Positions 47,710 through 56,230 are shown, numbered from the stretch's first letter. The stretch: 64,000 bases of DNA from Bradyrhizobium erythrophlei (GCF_900129505.1 NZ_LT670818.1:8527001-8591000); one strand, 5' to 3'. A program made the numbers and translations. Notes: generated from the letters alone by a model not told the origin.

Positions 47710-49191
47710 TCAAGCTTGATTGCGTGTGACTCGGCAGATGTCCGACCGCTTCCAATCCAGCAGCGGGGTCTCGAATGCCCTTTTCCAGACAGTCAGGAAA
47801 CGGGGAAACCAGGAGTGAGCGACGGCTCCCCGATAAGCCCACGTACAATATTTGAGGCCTTTATCCGATAGAAGCTCCTGATATCCGCCATGCAATTCGG
47901 TTGCGGCACGAATGTCGCTCAAGATGTCTCGAGCGCAGGATCCGTATGCAGAGGCTCCTGAAAATTCGTCGTGGTCTAGCATGCGGTCCGCGAATTCGAC
48001 ATTAAACGTCGGCCAGGAAGTACGGCCTTGGTAGGATGGTGACGCGATCTTGTGGATCATCTTTCTGCGCGGATTGTTCGCGGAAACCAGGAAGTGAAAC
48101 GTATTCGGCACGCGAAACCGCGGTTCCGCGAGGATCAGATCTGTTGTGGCTGCGAACAACGCGCGTTCGCTCTCGTCTGTCAAATCCCAAAATCCCCCCT
48201 GCACATTGACGAAATCGAGGGCGATGGAAGACGCGGGCGGTTCGTTATCGCAATCCAGGGAATGACTAATATAGCCATGCTTGCCGAACAAGCGGAGAAG
48301 CTGCGCTTTATATCGTGATAGTTCGCGCCCGAGCAATTGCTCCAGCTCGCTGATGCCGATGACCCCGAGTTGTATGGCGCGCAAAAAAGTCGCGTAGACG
48401 CATGCATTGGTGACGAAACGCCTGCGTTCGGCGCGGGTATCTGTCGCCGCCGAGCGAGGTGCGGCCGCGTCACAAAGCAAATAACCGGTTCCGTCATCCT
48501 CGAACGGCTCCAACGATCTTGCGAGCTGGATGATCGCTTCTTTCAGATCCTCGCGATACTCGATCAGCAACAAGCGGCCAGCATGGGCGCCTTGTGACAA
48601 TCCCAGATACGACGCCGACGCTCTTCGGTCGGCGCACATGATTTGCTCCAGACCGGCGAGGATGCCCAACAGCGTATCCGAAGGCCGCGAAAAGTAGTCG
48701 ACACCAATAAACCGATTGCGTCCCGCCGGGATAATAGTGGTCGTGATAACACCGGAGCGAACGGCTTCCAGCATAAGCCGGACACTTCTTTCGAGCAAAC
48801 GAACCCTGCGAATTGCATCCTCGGAATCCATGATGGTGTCGGGATCGAGAACATCGGGATAGAACCAGGCAAAGTCTCGCGGATAATATGCCGATGCGTG
48901 CGGCGCTCCCGTGACGAGAAAGGATTCTGTCGCGGAAAATGCGCTGTTCATCGAGTTCGTGTACAGCTCATCGATTTCCGAAGATAAATGATGCCTCTTT
49001 CTCAGGAATCGATCGCCGAGAAAATTTGCCGCCTGAATTCCGTTGGCAACACAGGTGGCAACCAGACCCCGGTAAAACCGGTACTCGCTATTTGACGAAA
49101 TGGGGCTCTTCATATCCATGGATGAACAATGTCCTGCGGCCTCGGGAATCACTTTTGGGTAGCCTAAAGATCGTTGATTCGTCTCTGTCAA
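47710..49191 (-). CDS. Unrecognised enzyme-like protein, possibly six-hairpin glycosidase-like
   Basis: A protein of up to 493 residues (TTG 49191; ATG 49119 is the alternative start, giving 469). It is rich in aromatic residues with many helices; YYPRDFAWFYPD near residue 102 recalls the P-R-D motif of alpha/alpha-barrel glycosidases, and WTFDVEF-like text (WPTFNVEF) lies near 400. No signal peptide. Its base composition is less GC-rich than its neighbours. It sits between repeats R1 and R2 inside the remains of a caspase gene, so it was probably acquired. Function not known. Confidence 0.55.
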   Translation of the reverse strand: MTETNQRSLGYPKVIPEAAGHCSSMDMKSPISSNSEYRFYRGLVATCVANGIQAANFLGDRFLRKRHHLSSEIDELYTNSMNSAFSATESFLVTGAPHASAYYPRDFAWFYPDVLDPDTIMDSEDAIRRVRLLERSVRLMLEAVRSGVITTTIIPAGRNRFIGVDYFSRPSDTLLGILAGLEQIMCADRRASASYLGLSQGAHAGRLLLIEYREDLKEAIIQLARSLEPFEDDGTGYLLCDAAAPRSAATDTRAERRRFVTNACVYATFLRAIQLGVIGISELEQLLGRELSRYKAQLLRLFGKHGYISHSLDCDNEPPASSIALDFVNVQGGFWDLTDESERALFAATTDLILAEPRFRVPNTFHFLVSANNPRRKMIHKIASPSYQGRTSWPTFNVEFADRMLDHDEFSGASAYGSCARDILSDIRAATELHGGYQELLSDKGLKYCTWAYRGAVAHSWFPRFLTVWKRAFETPLLDWKRSDICRVTRNQA

Positions 49192-49216
49192 ATGACTGCG
49201 ATGCCTGCTCCTGCAA

Positions 49217-49304
49217 GCGCGTAAGGTGGCTTAGTTAGCGCAGCGTAACCCACCTGTTTTTCATCCGGCGAAAGGCGGATTACGCCTTTGGCTAATCCAC
49301 CCAA
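49217..49304. repeat. Palindromic repeat R2
   Basis: Same element as R1 with a few changes (AGGTGGCTTAGTTAGCG at its left edge). R1 and R2 flank the 47710-49191 gene as direct repeats about 1.6 kb apart. Confidence 0.85.
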
Positions 49305-49368
49305 CGAGCTTGGTTCATCTTGGGACCTTCCCTTGTCCCTTTAACCATCCGGTGCGCCGGAACGCCGC

Positions 49369-49749
49369 ATGGAACTGTTCGAAGGTCCGGCGGACCATGA
49401 AATGAGCGTAGGTGACTATGAGCAGCGACATCCCGACGGCAAAACCTATCTTGGATTCGTTCTCTTATGGGACGCAATCATCCTTGTCGTGTGGATGTTT
49501 TGCATTGTCCTTTTCGCGGCCGGTTACGTGGCAGCGGGCATCTTCACAATCCTACTAACCGGTTATGCGCACCCAGCAGACTCATGGGCTTGCGGCCTGG
49601 GTAGCGCGCTCGACGGCGAAGGCGCCAACAGCCCGTTCTCGGCGGCGCTGTCGCGCCATATCGGCACGCCCGGGATCGAGGTGCGGCAGATGCTGACGCG
49701 GGTGCGCGCCGAGGTGGTCGCCAAAACCAGCGGCAAGCAGGTGCCGTAG
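49369..49749 (+). CDS. Chimeric frame: small membrane protein fused to a caspase fragment
   Basis: A 126-residue frame. Residues 1-75 have two hydrophobic helices ([20 protein letters not shown] and [14 protein letters not shown]). From about residue 80 ([19 protein letters not shown]) the sequence is the C-terminal end of the caspase family found at 60054-60245, stopping where a Trp codon became TAG. The join is at about 49602. It may be expressed, but looks like an accident of rearrangement. Confidence 0.55.
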   Translation: MELFEGPADHEMSVGDYEQRHPDGKTYLGFVLLWDAIILVVWMFCIVLFAAGYVAAGIFTILLTGYAHPADSWACGLGSALDGEGANSPFSAALSRHIGTPGIEVRQMLTRVRAEVVAKTSGKQVP

Positions 49750-49793
49750 TCGAACTCCTCGCTGCTCGGCGAGGTGTTTCTGGCGGCGAAATG
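49602..49793 (+). pseudogene. 3' fragment of a caspase-like (peptidase C14) gene
   Basis: Matches 60054-60245 over about 190 bases ([37 protein letters not shown]). The Trp before SNSS is a TAG stop at 49747-49749, after which the frame continues in the same way to a second stop. With the 47523-47607 piece it flanks about 2 kb of foreign sequence. Confidence 0.85.
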
Positions 49794-49843
49794 AGGACCG
49801 GATTTCGTCGTGAGTGATGGGTCCGCTCGCGCCGGCGCCGTAG

Positions 49844-50325
49844 CTACTCGGCGAAATAAACGGGGTGATCGATATCGGCGATGAGCCCTGGCTGTTCCGG
49901 CTCCCAACCGAGCTCCGCGCGGGTGCGCGCGCTCGATGTCGGGGCGTCCATGCCTGTGAACATCGCGAACCAGCCGAAGTGCTGGGCTGCCTCATCCGCT
50001 GGTTTGAGACCACGGGAATGTTCAGGCGGCGACCGATCACTTCTGCGATCGCCTTGAACGGCACGCCCTCTTCGGCGGTGGCATGGAACGGGCCTCCGGC
50101 GGTGCCCCGCTCCAGTGCGAGCCGATAGACGCGGGCGGCGTCGAGCCTGTGCACGGCCGGCCGGCGGTTGAGCCCCTCGCCGATATAGGCGGACACGCCT
50201 TTCTCGCGGGCGAACTGGACGAGCCGTGGAACGAAGCCGTGATCGCCATGGCCGTGGACCGAAGGGGCGGGCCGGACGGTCGTTGCCCGAACGCCGCGGG
50301 TCGCATCTGTGTTCGGGATGGTCAT
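49844..50325 (-). pseudogene. Frameshifted C-terminal remnant of an SDR/NAD(P)-dependent epimerase-like protein
   Basis: Reading from 50325, [34 protein letters not shown] and [16 protein letters not shown] are the C-terminal half of an extended SDR. After VPVVS a one-base loss (near 50015) shifts the frame; the correct continuation is [15 protein letters not shown] to [20 protein letters not shown] and a stop at 49844. The N-terminal cofactor-binding half is missing. It is clearly non-functional. Confidence 0.85.
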
Positions 50326-50407
50326 GACACTATCATCGCAGTTTCACATCGGCGTCGTCTTCGCCGCGCTATGGGAGGGCCCCTGTGTTTTAATGGAGGC
50401 ATCAAAA

Positions 50408-52006
50408 ATGAATAGATTTATCAGGCTGGCGGTTGCTGTATTGCTCGGCTCGACTGCGCTGAGCACGGCCGTGCGCGCCGATGAGGACGATAACGGTCAT
50501 AGCGCTATCAAGCATGTGCTTCTGATCAGCGTGGATGGCATGCATGAGGTCGACCTGCAGCGTTACGTCAAGGGCCACCCGACATCGAATTTCGCCAAGC
50601 TGCTGAGGCATGGTCTGCATTACACCGACGCACACACGTCCCATCCGTCGGATTCCTTTCCCGGACTGCTGGCGTTCATGACCGGCGCCTCGCCGAAGAC
50701 ACACGGCATCTTTTATGACGACAGCTATGACCACACGCTGTATCCTCCCGGAAGCAACTGTCAGGGGACGGCGGGCACCGAAGCCACTTACTTCGAAGCG
50801 CTCGATTACGATCTGACCAAGCTCGACGGCGGTGGCCCGGCCGGTTCCGACCACATCAATCCGGCGAACCTGCCGATGCGCAAGGTCGGCAGCACTTGCC
50901 AGGTGGTGTATCCGAACCAGTACCTGAAGAACGATACGACGACCATCATGGAAGTCATCCATGCCGCCGGCAAGCGCACGGCCTGGTCGGACAAGCACCC
51001 CGCCTATCAGATCATCAGCGGTCCCTCCGGCAAGGGTCTTGATGAGCTCTATGCGCCCGAGATCAACTCGACGAGCGTGCTCGCTACCGCACCCCAGCTG
51101 GTCCCGACACCTCAGGCGAGTGACGACTGGACCGTGAACCCGGTTTACACCCGCTACTACGATAATCTGAAGGTCACTGCGGTCCTGAACTGGATCAAGG
51201 GCCTTGATCACACGGGGACGACGACGGTTGGCGTGCCCGCGATCTTCGGCATGAACTTCCAGGCCGTCAGCGTCGGCCAAAAGGTCACGGCCGATGGTTA
51301 CACCGATGCAATCGGCACACCGAGCGCGCAGCTCGAGCTGTCGCTCGACTTCGTCGACAGCTCCCTCGGCCAGATGCTCGCGCAGCTTGACAACCAGCAT
51401 CTCATCCAGAGTACGCTGGTAATCGTCGGTGCGAAGCATGGCCAGTCGCCGATTGACGTGAGCCAACTTCACATGCTGCAGGGCAGCGCCAATCCGAGGC
51501 TCCTGTTCGGCCATGCCGACGTTATCGACCCGGTCGACCTCCTGACCGCCGGTGGTGTCGCGGTGGCGCAGGAGACTGCCGACGACGTCTCGCTGATCTG
51601 GCTGGCCGATCAGACCCAGGCCAAGAAGGCGGTCGCCATCCTCGAGAACGACCGGGCTCTCCTGAACCACGCTCGGATCGAGAAGATTTATGCGGGCGAC
51701 GACCTGCAAGATAAGTTCGGCGACCCGGCCCTTGGCCGCACGCCCGACATCATTATCCAGCCAATCCACGGCACGATCTATAGCCGTAGCGCGGCGAAGG
51801 TTTCCGAGCATGGCGGCCTCACCGACGACGACACCCACGTCCTGCTGGTCGCCGCCAACCCGAGCTTCGAAGGAGCTGTGATTGGTGACAAGGTCGAGAA
51901 CAAGCAGGTCGCGCCGACGATTCTGCGCGTGCTCGGCCTCGATGCCGACAAGCTCACTGGCGCCCGCGCGGAGCACACCCGGGCCCTGCCCGGTTTCGAC
52001 CGCTGA
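50408..52006 (+). CDS. Secreted alkaline-phosphatase-superfamily phosphodiesterase
   Basis: A 532-residue protein with a signal peptide (RFIRLAVAVLLGSTALSTAV, cleaved near VRADE). Metal site 1 is LLISVDGMHEVD; the nucleophile region is SHPSDSFPGLLAFMTG, where a Ser/Thr would be phosphorylated; and later metal ligands are in GAKHGQSP and SEHGGLTDDDTH. This is the type I phosphodiesterase/nucleotide pyrophosphatase fold. The start ATG 50408 has GGAGG upstream. It ends at its own terminator. It is an intact gene between pseudogenes, so possibly cargo. Confidence 0.85.
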   Translation: MNRFIRLAVAVLLGSTALSTAVRADEDDNGHSAIKHVLLISVDGMHEVDLQRYVKGHPTSNFAKLLRHGLHYTDAHTSHPSDSFPGLLAFMTGASPKTHGIFYDDSYDHTLYPPGSNCQGTAGTEATYFEALDYDLTKLDGGGPAGSDHINPANLPMRKVGSTCQVVYPNQYLKNDTTTIMEVIHAAGKRTAWSDKHPAYQIISGPSGKGLDELYAPEINSTSVLATAPQLVPTPQASDDWTVNPVYTRYYDNLKVTAVLNWIKGLDHTGTTTVGVPAIFGMNFQAVSVGQKVTADGYTDAIGTPSAQLELSLDFVDSSLGQMLAQLDNQHLIQSTLVIVGAKHGQSPIDVSQLHMLQGSANPRLLFGHADVIDPVDLLTAGGVAVAQETADDVSLIWLADQTQAKKAVAILENDRALLNHARIEKIYAGDDLQDKFGDPALGRTPDIIIQPIHGTIYSRSAAKVSEHGGLTDDDTHVLLVAANPSFEGAVIGDKVENKQVAPTILRVLGLDADKLTGARAEHTRALPGFDR

Positions 52007-52041
52007 ACGAAACGTCTGACAAGACCAAGACCTCAAATCGA

Positions 52042-52072
52042 CGGCGCCCGGTTCTATTCGGGCGCCGTTTTC
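52042..52072 (+). terminator. Rho-independent terminator of the phosphodiesterase gene
   Basis: The stem CGGCGCCCG (52042-52050) and CGGGCGCCG (52059-52067) with an eight-base loop is followed by TTTTC. Confidence 0.9.
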
Positions 52073-52099
52073 TTGCAGCACTCTTTAAAAGTCGGTTTT

Positions 52100-52489
52100 T
52101 GGCACATCGCTTCATTCCGCTGGGCTGCGGAATTTGGTCGCTATAGGGGCATAGCGGACTCTGGCAAGCTGCGCGCCCGGCAGATTTACGCCCCATCAAA
52201 GTGATCGGCGCGGTGCTCGAAGGCTCCGACCGTCCGCTGCTCATGACGTCCGGTGTGGCGCACCTCGCCCCCGGCCGCACGGCGACCGAGCAGGATGTGC
52301 CACCTTTCAACTCTCCTTCCTCGGGCCGCTCTGCACCAGCGAGGGCACGCCGGCCGACAAGCAGATCGACGCCTGCAACAGGATCATCGCGCTGAAGGCG
52401 TTCGCCGGCGAGAAGCTGGCGACGGTCTATTTCTGGCGCGCGGTCGGCTGGAACAAGAAGGGCGACTACGCCAAGGTGACCGGAAGTGG
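52100..52489 (+). pseudogene. 5' fragment of the TPR-caspase gene family (copy A)
   Basis: Collinear with 58474-58849 (copy B) at about 95 % identity. The coding part reads CTSEGTPADKQIDACNRI and then GEKLATVYFWRAVGWNKKGD, the start of a TPR region; similarity stops abruptly after GDYAKV. Copy A retains five bases (in the AACAAGAA stretch) that copy B has lost. There is no downstream part, so this is a truncated gene. Confidence 0.75.
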
Positions 52490-52648
52490 TCTGCCGACGG
52501 CCGAACTGACGCGATTGACCCAAGCGGTCATCAGCCACAACGCCAGCATCGCGCTTGTATCTCGGCCTCCTATTCAGTTGCGCGGCAGAACAGGAGTCCT
52601 CGCAGCAGCTTGATAGTCCCCGCAATCGCAACGTCGTGTCGAACGTTG
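52490..52648. other. Repeat remnant with an intron-target-like sequence
   Basis: It contains GACGCGATTGACC at 52508-52520, the same 13 bases that precede the group II intron (54180-54192), followed by CAAGCGGTCATCAGCC. No gene seen. Confidence 0.6.
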
Positions 52649-52954
52649 CTAAGGAGGAGGAAATGTGGTGCCGGCAAAACCGGGCAGCGTTTCCTCTTGA
52701 GCCCCATAGCGCACCATCGGCACTACGGGCGGGCCGTATGGATCGATCCGGTCGTCCTGAGGGCGATAACGATATCGTGGAACAATATAGGAATCCCAGT
52801 AAGGAGTTAGCCTTACTACGGGCACCCTGACGATAAGCCTCACCCGTGGTTCACGAACGACCTTGGCCTTCCGCGCATGGGCTGCGGCACTAAACGTCCC
52901 CAGGTTACACAGCACCAAGGCCGTTCCGAGAGCGAACGCGGTCATTATCCTCAT
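52649..52954 (-). CDS. Small secreted Tyr/Arg-rich protein
   Basis: A 101-residue protein with a signal peptide (MTAFALGTALVLCNLGTFSA) and a mature part rich in Arg, Val, Tyr and Pro (VRVPVVRLTPYWDSY, RYRYRPQDDRIDPYGPP). GAGG precedes ATG 52954. Proteins of this build are often found in rhizobial periplasm; the function is not known. Confidence 0.6.
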   Translation of the reverse strand: MRIMTAFALGTALVLCNLGTFSAAAHARKAKVVREPRVRLIVRVPVVRLTPYWDSYIVPRYRYRPQDDRIDPYGPPVVPMVRYGAQEETLPGFAGTTFPPP

Positions 52955-53106
52955 ACCTCAGCCTCCTTGCCACAGATTCAAATCAACGAGCACCTGGTCA
53001 TGATCGTTCCAGCTGCGCGGGGCTAAACTTCAGGGCGGGGGTGGGCGAGGCGAGGATTGTGGTGCATTGCTGGCGCTCGACTCATGCAGCCGGGATGCGA
53101 GCTGTT

Positions 53107-53688
53107 TTACGGCATTCCATAGACATGTGTCGCGATGTACATGGCCAGCATCCCGAGTGGAAAGCCTCCGAAAACTTGCAAGGCCGGATGACCACGCGTC
53201 GGGCCGTAGAAGTAATACCCGATAACGAACAGCACTAGCCAAGCGACAAAGACGCCGATCACGCATATGTCAAACCGTGACCTGAAAAAGTGCGAAATGT
53301 TGTTATGCGGCGTCCCATAGAGACGTGTCGCGAAGTACATGGCCAGCATTCCCGGGAGAAAGCCTGCGAAAGCATGCAAAGCCGGACGGCCGGGCGTCGG
53401 GCCGTAGAAGAAATACCCGATCGCGAAGATCAACATCCACGTAACAAGGACAGCGATCACGTAATGGCCAAGCCGTGACCCGAAAAAGTGCGACAGAAGG
53501 CTCATCGCGAGGTCCTTTCCTATCAGCAGCCAAAGTTTCGCCTTCGACTCCGCCGCGTCTTCCAGGTCGGCGAAGTTTTGCAGCATCTCCGCGCGATGCC
53601 GTTGCAGAAATGACGGCGGGTAGAGTTCCAACAGGCGCGCGTAGAGGCGTAGCGATCGGGACTGCTTTAGCCGCGCGGGGCTCGTCAT
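53107..53688 (-). CDS. Membrane protein with an internal tandem duplication, PadR-linked
   Basis: A 193-residue protein. The N-terminal part LYARLLELYPPSFLQRHRAE is the pattern seen in small permease-like proteins encoded after PadR regulators. Residues about 63-127 and 128-193 are two copies of one unit: SHFF-x-SR, a membrane helix, IGYFFYGPT or IGYYFYGPT, then GMLAMYFATRLYG or GMLAMYIATHVYG. ATG 53688 lies four bases after the padR stop. Its job is unknown; it may be a PadR-controlled membrane stress protein. Confidence 0.65.
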   Translation of the reverse strand: MTSPARLKQSRSLRLYARLLELYPPSFLQRHRAEMLQNFADLEDAAESKAKLWLLIGKDLAMSLLSHFFGSRLGHYVIAVLVTWMLIFAIGYFFYGPTPGRPALHAFAGFLPGMLAMYFATRLYGTPHNNISHFFRSRFDICVIGVFVAWLVLFVIGYYFYGPTRGHPALQVFGGFPLGMLAMYIATHVYGMP

Positions 53689-53692
53689 GGCG

Positions 53693-54016
53693 TCATGCGG
53701 TCCCGAGTTGGCGGCGCGCGACGCGGGCCACGCGCGACAGCCGCTCGGTTTCCGCGCGCAACGTGGTTTGGCCAAGCGCCGTGAGCTTGTAGTAAATGCG
53801 TCGCGGGTCCTGAGTGTTGCTCTTGGCAACCAGACCCGCCTCGATCATACGGTCGAGCGAGCCGTACAGCGTTCCCGGCCCCATTTTCACCGCATCTCCC
53901 GAATCCGCCTTGACCTGCTGCATGATGTCGTAGCCGTGGCGCTCCTTGCCGAACAAGGCGAGCAGGATGTGGAACACGGCGGGTGTTAGCGGCAGTGGCG
54001 GTTCCGGCTTGGTCAT
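53693..54016 (-). CDS. PadR-family transcriptional regulator
   Basis: A 107-residue PadR regulator with the winged-helix signature FHILLALFGKERHGYDIMQ, KMGPGTLYGSLDRMIEAGLV and RRIYYKLTALG. The start may be ATG 54016 or 54025. The upstream inverted repeat at 54028-54046 is a probable autoregulatory site. It controls, or is controlled with, the membrane protein that follows. Confidence 0.88.
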   Translation of the reverse strand: MTKPEPPLPLTPAVFHILLALFGKERHGYDIMQQVKADSGDAVKMGPGTLYGSLDRMIEAGLVAKSNTQDPRRIYYKLTALGQTTLRAETERLSRVARVARRQLGTA

Positions 54017-54027
54017 GCACCCCATGA

Positions 54028-54046
54028 TATATCCGTAACAGATATA
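54028..54046. promoter_or_regulatory. Inverted repeat upstream of padR, probable operator
   Basis: TATATC (54028-54033) and GATATA (54041-54046) with a seven-base spacer lie just upstream of the padR start codon, in an AT-rich patch of otherwise GC-rich DNA. Confidence 0.6.
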
Positions 54047-54681
54047 GTCAATAGCAACGATGAATTGCACCACGATGCTCGGTAATGTCGCCATTTGGCA
54101 CGAAACGGACATGCCGACCCTATTGAGCGATGTCCGTTGTTGGGGGGTAGACCGGAAGTCGCCGCTGTCCTGTCAAACCGACGCGATTGACCGTGCGCCC
54201 CGAGGGCGCGAACTACCAGTGAGGGAGGGTCTCACCCGGATAATTGTCGATTGGTCCGGAAGCTGGCAGGCGGCACGGCCGGGTAACTGGTTGGGTCGGA
54301 GCCCTGCGACGAAGGCGGCCTTGGGCCGCTGAGCGATCCGATGGGCTGTAACAAAGTGAAGCCCGAGCAGGCCTCGAAAGTTCTAATGCGGATGCCGACC
54401 CTCCGGTCATTTGGGGAAGGCCGCACGTGTGGGGAAGCAATCGACACGCGCACCCACGCGATCCGCCGGGGTAGTGGGTACGGCACGTCGGAAGGGTGGT
54501 TCGCAGTTACAGGGGGAGACCCGTCGCGGACGAGGGTAGCGGCCTCAGCATCGCATCAGGCGGTGGTCACGGTGGGAGTCGGACGGGGCAGTAGGAGCGT
54601 TGATGCCGGGTAATGCCGGCGGAGCAAAGGGCCCCGACTTCTGGTGCGCTTTTGAAGATGGTGAGGTGAAGGTGATTGGCG

Positions 54682-56004
54682 ATGAGCCTGACAACGCCTG
54701 ATAAAGTCCGGAGCCTTCAGAGAAAGCTCTACTGCAAAGCCAAGGCGGAGCCCACCTTCCGCTTCTATTTGCTCTACGACAAGATCTGTCGCGAGGACAT
54801 CCTGGTCCACGCCTATCGGCTCGCCCGCGTTAATGCGGGTGCACCGGGTGTGGATGGGATGACGTTTGCTCGCATCGAGAAGCAGGGCCTGGAAGCATGG
54901 TTGGCGGGCTTGCGCGCGGAACTGGTCTCGAAGACGTACCGACCCGATCCGGTGCGGCGGGTGATGATCCCCAAAGCGAATGGTGGCGAGCGTCCGCTCG
55001 GCATTCCGACCATTCGTGATCGTGTGAATCAGACCGCCGCCAAGATCGTGATCGAACCCATCTTCGAGGCTGACTTCGAGGACAATGCCTACGGCTACCG
55101 GCCCGCTCGCGGGGCGGTGGATGCGGTCAAGGAAGTGCACCGGCATTTATGCCGGGGCTATGCTGACGTAGTTGACGCTGATTTGTCCAAGTACTTCGAT
55201 ACGATCCCGCATTCCGAGCTGATAAAGTCAGTAGCCCGGCGTGTCGTGGATCGAAACGTCCTGCGCCTCATCAAGATGTGGCTGAGGGCGCCGATCGAGG
55301 AACGGGACGCGGACGGAACGCGGCGCATGAGTGGCGGCAGGGGAAACACGCGCGGCACACCGCAAGGCGGCGTCGCAAGTCCACTGCTGGCTAACATCTA
55401 CATGAACCGGTTCCTGAAGCATTGGCGTTTGACTGGATGCGACGACACGTTCCATGCTCACGTCGTCTCCTATGCTGACGACTTCGTTATCCTCAGCCGC
55501 GGTCGCGCGGCGGAGGCATTAGCGTGGACGAAGGCGGTGATGACCAAGCTCGGGTTGACGATCAACGAGGCGAAGACTTCGTTGAGAAACGCCCGACAGG
55601 AACGCTTCGACTTCCTCGGCTACTCGTTCGGCGCGCATCGGTTTGAGGCGAACGGGAATTGGTATCTGGGTGCGAGCCCGTCCAAGAAGAGTGTGCAACG
55701 GCTCAAGACAAGGATCGGCGATCTTCTGGTGCCGAGCAATATCGATCCATGGCCGGAAGTATGTGACAAGCTGAACAGGTCTCTGCGAGGCTGGTCCAAC
55801 TACTTTGGCTACGGCTCGCGGAGCAAGGCATACCGTAGCGTCGACCAATACGTCTTTGAACGTCTGCGCAGGTTCCTCGCGCGAAGGCACAAGGTGCAAG
55901 GGCGCGGCAATCGCCGATTCACATTCGATGTCATTCATCGAGAACTCGGGGTTCTGTGCCTCCAACGCCTGCCCCGAGTAGCCCCGTCGCGTGCCTCGCG
56001 GTGA
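54682..56004 (+). CDS. Group II intron reverse transcriptase/maturase
   Basis: A 440-residue intron-encoded protein. The RT blocks include IPTIRDRVNQTAAKIVIEPI, ADLSKYFDTIPH, GTPQGGVASPLLANIYMNR and the catalytic YADD in VSYADDFVIL near residue 263. A maturase/thumb region follows (WSNYFGYG). The C terminus (FTFDVIHRELGVL) has no HNH endonuclease domain, so insertion probably relies on a nick from replication or on reverse splicing into single strands. ATG 54682 is preferred to TTG 54676. Confidence 0.9.
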   Translation: MSLTTPDKVRSLQRKLYCKAKAEPTFRFYLLYDKICREDILVHAYRLARVNAGAPGVDGMTFARIEKQGLEAWLAGLRAELVSKTYRPDPVRRVMIPKANGGERPLGIPTIRDRVNQTAAKIVIEPIFEADFEDNAYGYRPARGAVDAVKEVHRHLCRGYADVVDADLSKYFDTIPHSELIKSVARRVVDRNVLRLIKMWLRAPIEERDADGTRRMSGGRGNTRGTPQGGVASPLLANIYMNRFLKHWRLTGCDDTFHAHVVSYADDFVILSRGRAAEALAWTKAVMTKLGLTINEAKTSLRNARQERFDFLGYSFGAHRFEANGNWYLGASPSKKSVQRLKTRIGDLLVPSNIDPWPEVCDKLNRSLRGWSNYFGYGSRSKAYRSVDQYVFERLRRFLARRHKVQGRGNRRFTFDVIHRELGVLCLQRLPRVAPSRASR

Positions 56005-56015
56005 AGCCGGTCGGA

Positions 56016-56048
56016 AAGCCGGATGCCGGCAATCGGCTCGTCCGGTTT
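56016..56048 (+). ncRNA. Group II intron domain V
   Basis: AAGCCGGA (56016-56023) pairs with TCCGGTTT (56041-56048) including the conserved AGC catalytic triad with a G-U pair. An internal bulge is followed by CCG pairing with CGG. This is the diagnostic catalytic hairpin of group II introns. Confidence 0.88.
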
Positions 56049-56230
56049 GATGAGCGAGGATGGGAAACGGGGCGTTGGCCATAGGCCCCAACTACCGCGC
56101 CCATCCTCGACTCTACCATCAGCGACGTGGCTAGATTTCGCGCATCACCTCAGGGCGCGAGCACGTGCCGGGTCGCGCCCGTTGCCGTCCGTCACGCCCA
56201 CGCGTCACGTTATGGAACGCGCGTCGTTAT

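Larger units (their letters stand above)
54193..56116 (+). mobile_element. Group II intron with its reverse transcriptase
   Basis: About 1.92 kb. The 5' end is GTGCGCCCCGAGGGCGCG at 54193, the consensus start of group II introns. A structured non-coding domain I region runs to 54681, the maturase/RT frame follows (54682-56004), domain V is at 56016-56048 and a domain VI stem (CGAGGATGGG with CCCATCCTCG) leads to the end near 56116 (…TCTAC). The exact 3' base and EBS/IBS pairings need structural modelling. The 5' exon is GACGCGATTGACC. Confidence 0.88.

Noticed and set aside
47607..49304. R1 and R2 as CRISPR repeats or as ends of an IS element
   Set aside because: There are only two copies, 1.6 kb apart, in the same orientation, and there is no transposase between them; they are palindromic intergenic repeats.
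50402..52081. A 559-codon minus-strand open frame
   Set aside because: Antisense to the phosphodiesterase gene, which has a signal peptide, catalytic motifs, a ribosome site and a terminator.
52260..52380. A short frame in copy A (52201-52395) as a real gene
   Set aside because: The true coding frame, judged from the TPR continuation, is another one; this frame has low complexity and no ribosome site.
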